Assembly (NCBI RefSeq): GCF_029688845.1
Contig: NZ_JARUKW010000005.1
Location: 174,478-238,477 of the forward strand
DNA length: 64,000 nt
Reading direction: 5' to 3'
DNA from: Natronococcus sp. A-GB1
Lineage (GTDB): Archaea; Halobacteriota; Halobacteria; Halobacteriales; Natrialbaceae
The notes under the pieces are model-generated. The model saw nothing but the letters and a program-made list of their open reading frames with translations, made no database searches and was not told where the DNA came from. This document shows positions 61,401 to 64,000 of the stretch, piece by piece; the stretch's first letter is position 1, and the number at the start of each line of letters is the position of its first letter. The position numbers and the translations under genes are program-made.

Positions 61401-62502
61401 ATACTCCGCTGAATACTGCGAACGGAACTTCGATTACGAGACAGTGAGTCGTGAACTCGCTGCTGGACTCTCCACACTGCTCACTCAGCGCAACCAGAAA
61501 CACTCACTGAAGTATCGCGACGAAAAAGAGAGCTATACGATCAGGACGTGCGATTACTATCGATCCGGCCGCGATCCGGTGAGACGCGAGACCGAACACG
61601 ATGGGTACGTGTACGACCTTAGCGTCGCTAAAAATGAGAACTTCGTCGATGCAGTCGGTGGTATCGTCCTCCACAATACCGACAGCGTGATGCTCGAGCT
61701 CGGACCCGACGTCTCGAAGTCCGAGGCGATAGAGCAATCGTTCGAGATCGAGGAACACATCAACGACCGGTACGACGACTTCGCACGCACCGAACTCAAC
61801 GCGGAGTTCCACCGCTTCCAGATCGAGTTCGAGAAGCTCTACCGGCGCTTCTTCCAGGCGGGCAAGAAGAAACGCTACGCCGGACACATCACCTGGAAGG
61901 AGGGGAAAGACGTCGACGACATTGACATCGTCGGCTTCGAGTACCAGCGCTCGGACATCGCCCCGATCACGAAGGAAGTCCAACACCGCGTGATCGAGAT
62001 GATCGTCAGGGACGGCGATATCGAGGGCGCCAAGGAGTACGTCCAGGGCGTCATCGAGGACGTCCGCACGGGCGAGGTGAGCCTCGAGGAGATCGCCATC
62101 CCGGGCGGGATCGGCAAGCGCCTGGACAACTACGACACCGACACGGCCCAGGTTCGGGGCGCCAAGTACGCAAACCGGATGCTCGGGACGAACTTCCAGC
62201 GCGGAAGCAAGCCCAAACGCCTCTACCTCGAGCGCGTCGATCCCGCCTTCTTCGAGCGACTCGAGGACGAGGAAGGGCTCGACGCGCGCCGGGATCCCGT
62301 CTACGGTGCGTTCAAGCGCGACCCCGACGTCATCTGCTTCGAGTACGACGACCAGATCCCCGAGGCGTTCGCGGTCGACTACGACACGATGCTCGAGAAG
62401 ACGCTGAAGGGGCCGATCTCGCGAATCCTCGAGGCGCTGGACGTCTCCTGGGAGGAGATAAAGTCGGGCCAGGAACAGACCGGGCTCGACCAGTACTGGT
62501 AA
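58459..62502 (+). CDS. polB: family B DNA polymerase with intein
   Basis: A 1347-residue precursor; removing the 439-residue intein gives a 908-residue replicative polymerase. The exonuclease motifs are FDIEVDDRSG, NFEDFDAPYLLD and YNLRDVEICVELD. Polymerase motif A is DLKSLYPMCM, motif B is KVIMNSLYGVSG, and motif C is YGD-intein-TDSVMLE; KKKRYAGHI follows. An acidic N-terminal extension of about 50 residues is a haloarchaeal trait. Codon use is AT-rich around motif A (59931-59970, 14 of 40 G/C) and from motif B to the intein (60301-60360, 23 of 60 G/C), against 37 of 60 just after the intein. Confidence 0.97.
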   Translation: MTEAGQTGLAEFSRESSERPDEEAAAVAGDGTGESTAVIDVREETLPEPTGALELAVMQVDYTIAGYGDDERPIMHVFGRTADGELEHVQVVGFRPYFYAPTESLERPPEEAYDRLTGSREVGEDGEPYESIRGEKLTKIFGQTPRDVGQVRDEFEHYEADILFPNRFLIDKDVRSGIRVPERRADDDSLVVPHEEVEAADVDAEPRVQTFDIEVDDRSGFPEDGEEPIICLTSHDSYRDEYVMWLYEAPIGDGPIPDAVEEYDPIEGPLDHEVRSFEEEEAMLEAFIDYTRATDPDVLTGWNFEDFDAPYLLDRLEVLQGGHEYDLEIDRLSRVDEVWRSNWGGPDIKGRVVFDLLYGYQRMVFSELDSYRLDAVGESELGVGKERYAGDIGDLWEGDPTQLLAYNLRDVEICVELDRQQSIIPFWDEVRAFVGCKLEDAPTPGDAVDMYVLHQAHGQFALPSKGQQEGGEEYEGGAVFDPITGVKENVTVLDLKSLYPMCMTTINASPETRVDPAEYDGETYTAPTQPEPIHFRKEPDGVMREMITELLAEREEKKGLRNDHEPGSPEYEQYDRQQGAVKVIMNSLYGVSGWEQFRLYDKEAASAITATGREVIEFTETAATELNYQVTYGDSVTGDRPIVVRGPDGYVQTTPIETLFERATATVGSSVLITADGGPVGSAPIGKERRELDGWDALSLSNEGTAEWQPIQQVIRHETDDPVVTLQHKFGESTTTRDHSFVVEEGGEYVEATPEEVDEPLRIPELPAVDSVETIDVYEVLDGYTRTYMDGRSVGRANAAEKVKRVHADDEYVWFGHRHHGDLESAIKVKRHVDIHAEEGRALIRLLAAYITEGSASTAETSEAKFGASIAESRPEWLQQIKTDYHCLFENATTTVIASDTRDERTIDSESLRDGPPISYDDRTQKLQMMNELSAVFFREFAGQTSHGKRIPSFVFHLPDDLQELFLGVLVEGDGSRKFPRYSAEYCERNFDYETVSRELAAGLSTLLTQRNQKHSLKYRDEKESYTIRTCDYYRSGRDPVRRETEHDGYVYDLSVAKNENFVDAVGGIVLHNTDSVMLELGPDVSKSEAIEQSFEIEEHINDRYDDFARTELNAEFHRFQIEFEKLYRRFFQAGKKKRYAGHITWKEGKDVDDIDIVGFEYQRSDIAPITKEVQHRVIEMIVRDGDIEGAKEYVQGVIEDVRTGEVSLEEIAIPGGIGKRLDNYDTDTAQVRGAKYANRMLGTNFQRGSKPKRLYLERVDPAFFERLEDEEGLDARRDPVYGAFKRDPDVICFEYDDQIPEAFAVDYDTMLEKTLKGPISRILEALDVSWEEIKSGQEQTGLDQYW
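60361..61677 (+). mobile_element. intein in PolB motif C with DOD homing endonuclease
   Basis: Residues 635-1073 of the precursor (439 aa) lie between YGD and TDS of motif C, the pol-c site. The intein starts with Ser, ends with His-Asn and is followed by Thr, the residues needed for splicing. Block B is TTTRDHSFVV, and the C-terminal block is YVYDLSVAKNENFVDAVGG then IVLHN. Two LAGLIDADG-type motifs are visible, LIRLLAAYITEGS (about 60985-61020) and LFLGVLVEGDGS (about 61353-61386), so the endonuclease may still be active. Its codon use is AT-richer than the host. Confidence 0.95.
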
Positions 62503-62571
62503 CCGTCGCTCGACAACGTCACCTCGCGGACTCGTGTGGGACGGCATCGGTCGGTTCAGCGCCCGACGGCT

Positions 62572-62676
62572 CGAAACCGTCGGCGGTGCGGCGGTTTGCA
62601 TCTACCGCTCGGCGCTTCTCGTTCGGTGAAATATTCTTGGTTATTCGAAACCGTATCCAACCGCATACGAAACCGT
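62572..62676. repeat. three CGAAACCGT direct repeats upstream of sufC
   Basis: The 9-mer CGAAACCGT occurs at 62572-62580, 62646-62654 and 62668-62676. The last two are 22 bp apart, about two helical turns, and are followed by ATC and TATC. They lie 40-144 bp before the sufC start. Such spacing fits a binding site for a dimeric regulator, but no regulator is identified. Confidence 0.4.
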
Positions 62677-62715
62677 TATCAGGCGGACGACCTACGGTTC
62701 ACACGACAGACTACT

Positions 62716-63624
62716 ATGGCACGCCTCGAACTACGCAACCTGCACGCGGAAGTGGCGGACGGCGACGAGAAGATCCTCGAGGGCGTCAACCTCGAGGTCG
62801 AGTCGGGCGAGATCCACGCCCTGATGGGACCGAACGGCTCCGGGAAGTCGACCTGTGCGAAGGTCATCGCCGGCCACCCGGCCTACGACGTCACCGAGGG
62901 CGAGGTCCTGCTCCACCTCGAGGACGACGAGTTCGGCGAGGACATCGAGATCGACGAGGACCAGCGCACCTGGAACCTTCTCGAACTCGAGCCAAACGAG
63001 CGGGCGGCGCTCGGCGTCTTCCTCGGCTTCCAGTACCCCGCCGAGATCGAGGGCGTCACGATGGTCAACTTCCTGCGCACGGCGCTCAACGCCAAGATTG
63101 AGGAGCGAGAGGAGCTCTTCGAGGGCGAAGACGGCGACGAGGAGGACGAAGAGGAAGCCGGCTTCGAGACGTCCCCGATGGAGGGAGATGTCGACGAAGG
63201 CGAGGTCGGCGTCGCCGAGTTCCAGGAGATCCTCCAGGAGAAGATGGAACAGCTGGACATGGACGAGCGGTTCGCCCAGCGCTACCTCAACGCCGGCTTC
63301 TCCGGCGGGGAGAAAAAGCAGAACGAGGTCCTTCAGGCAGCCATCCTCGAGCCGTCGGTCGCCGTCCTCGACGAGATCGACTCCGGGCTGGACATCGACC
63401 GTCTGCAGGACGTCTCGAACGGGATCAACGCCCTGCGCGATGAGCAGGGTACCGGGATCCTCCAGATCACCCACTACCAGCGTATCCTCGACTACGTCGA
63501 GCCCGATCACGTCCACGTGATGCTCGACGGCCAGATCGCAAAGAGCGGTGACGCCTCGCTCGCCGAGGAGCTCGAGGACAAGGGGTACGACTGGGTCCGC
63601 GAAGAGGTCTACGGCACGGCGTAA
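62716..63624 (+). CDS. sufC: Fe-S cluster assembly ATPase SufC
   Basis: A 302-residue ABC-type ATPase of the SufBCD scaffold that builds iron-sulfur clusters. Walker A is MGPNGSGKSTCAKVIAGHPA, the signature is GFSGGEKKQNEVLQAAI, and Walker B is VAVLDEIDSGLDID. A very acidic insertion (about 137-160, rich in Glu and Asp) makes it longer than most bacterial SufC proteins. I use the ATG at 62716; the longer frame upstream covers the promoter. sufB follows after 61 bp. Confidence 0.96.
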   Translation: MARLELRNLHAEVADGDEKILEGVNLEVESGEIHALMGPNGSGKSTCAKVIAGHPAYDVTEGEVLLHLEDDEFGEDIEIDEDQRTWNLLELEPNERAALGVFLGFQYPAEIEGVTMVNFLRTALNAKIEEREELFEGEDGDEEDEEEAGFETSPMEGDVDEGEVGVAEFQEILQEKMEQLDMDERFAQRYLNAGFSGGEKKQNEVLQAAILEPSVAVLDEIDSGLDIDRLQDVSNGINALRDEQGTGILQITHYQRILDYVEPDHVHVMLDGQIAKSGDASLAEELEDKGYDWVREEVYGTA

Positions 63625-63685
63625 CCGAATTCGACTAGAACAATCGTAATAACGCTGCAGCCGTAAACACGAATACATACCAATC

Positions 63686-64000
63686 ATGAGTTCCGAACAA
63701 GACCACCTCAAAGAAACCGACACCGAGGCGCGCTTCGAGTTCAAGAAGGAGCAAAACGCCGCCGTCAAGTCCGACAAGGGCCTGACCGAAGAGGTCATCC
63801 GGATGATCTCCGAGGACAAGGACGAGCCCGACTGGATGCTCGAGCGGCGTCTCCGCGCGCTCAAGCAGTACCAGAACATGCCGATGCCGACGGACTGGCC
63901 CGGTCAGCCCGACCTGACCGAGCTGGACATCGAGGAGATCGTTCCCTACATCCGTCCGGACGTCGACAAGCGCGAGGGCGTCGACGACTGGACCGAGCTC
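63686..64000 (+). CDS. sufB: Fe-S cluster assembly protein SufB (partial, runs off the end)
   Basis: The first 105 codons are present, starting MSSEQDHLKETDTEARFEFK. The segment GLTEEVIRMISEDKDEPDWM followed by LERRLRALKQYQNMPMPTDW is the conserved start of SufB, which together with SufC and SufD forms the scaffold. The frame is open to the last base. The order sufC-sufB is usual in haloarchaea. Confidence 0.95.
   Translation, partial: MSSEQDHLKETDTEARFEFKKEQNAAVKSDKGLTEEVIRMISEDKDEPDWMLERRLRALKQYQNMPMPTDWPGQPDLTELDIEEIVPYIRPDVDKREGVDDWTEL

Overview
The window is chromosomal DNA of a haloarchaeon (class Halobacteria). The evidence is high G+C, very acidic proteins, archaeal informational genes (L44e, S27e, aIF2-alpha, Nop10, PAN, family B DNA polymerase, Mre11-Rad50), archaeosortase A, halorhodopsin, and leaderless promoters with a TATA box about 26-30 nt before the start codon. 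A Natrialbaceae-type genome is my guess from general likeness; I have run no search.

Layout. 1-1,185: end of a peptide-type ABC permease and a conserved membrane/zinc-ribbon protein. 1,186-1,725: intergenic hairpins built from tRNA 3' fragments, next to an initiator tRNA-Met gene on the minus strand. 1,792-4,900: GtrA-like protein, a small conserved protein, then the translation operon rpl44e-rps27e-aIF2alpha-nop10-PAC2. 4,977-13,616: small zinc-finger proteins, two FAD amine-oxidase-fold enzymes, a winged-helix regulator divergent from artA-phosphoesterase, a lactonase-like hydrolase behind an 84-bp inverted-repeat element, and an SDR protein lacking the usual YxxxK. 13,657-17,882: amidase, MBL-fold hydrolase and gatB on the minus strand.

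18,014-26,624 is a retinal/halorhodopsin island: bat (pseudo-receiver, LOV-like PAS without the photoactive cysteine, GAF, HTH), an SRPBCC protein, an APC transporter with Usp-like domains, an unrecognised membrane protein, hop, crtY and blh. CrtY makes beta-carotene, Blh cleaves it to retinal, and retinal is the chromophore of the chloride pump; Bat is the likely regulator.

26,701-34,584: copper amine oxidase, a membrane protein, an orphan PhnD-like binding protein, an acyl-CoA synthetase/SDR operon and a divergent HTH regulator. 34,669-39,546: small coiled-coil protein, smc and scpA. 39,621-50,914: membrane-anchored HTH protein, mtnP with a phosphoribosyltransferase, a trypsin-like protease without a signal peptide, a PhzF-like enzyme, ppsA, a winged-helix/PemK-like pair, mfnA, an NmrA-like protein and the GMP synthase amidotransferase subunit. 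51,005-58,348: small membrane protein, PAN, an HTH protein, mre11-rad50 and three small haloarchaeal proteins. 58,459-62,502: polB, split by an intein in motif C. The window ends in sufC-sufB.

The most interesting signals are the AT-rich patches in polB at all three canonical intein sites, only one of which is occupied; the unusual Bat sensor domains; the paired tRNA-fragment hairpins; and three repeated 9-mers ahead of sufC. I see no CRISPR array, intact insertion sequence or rRNA gene.
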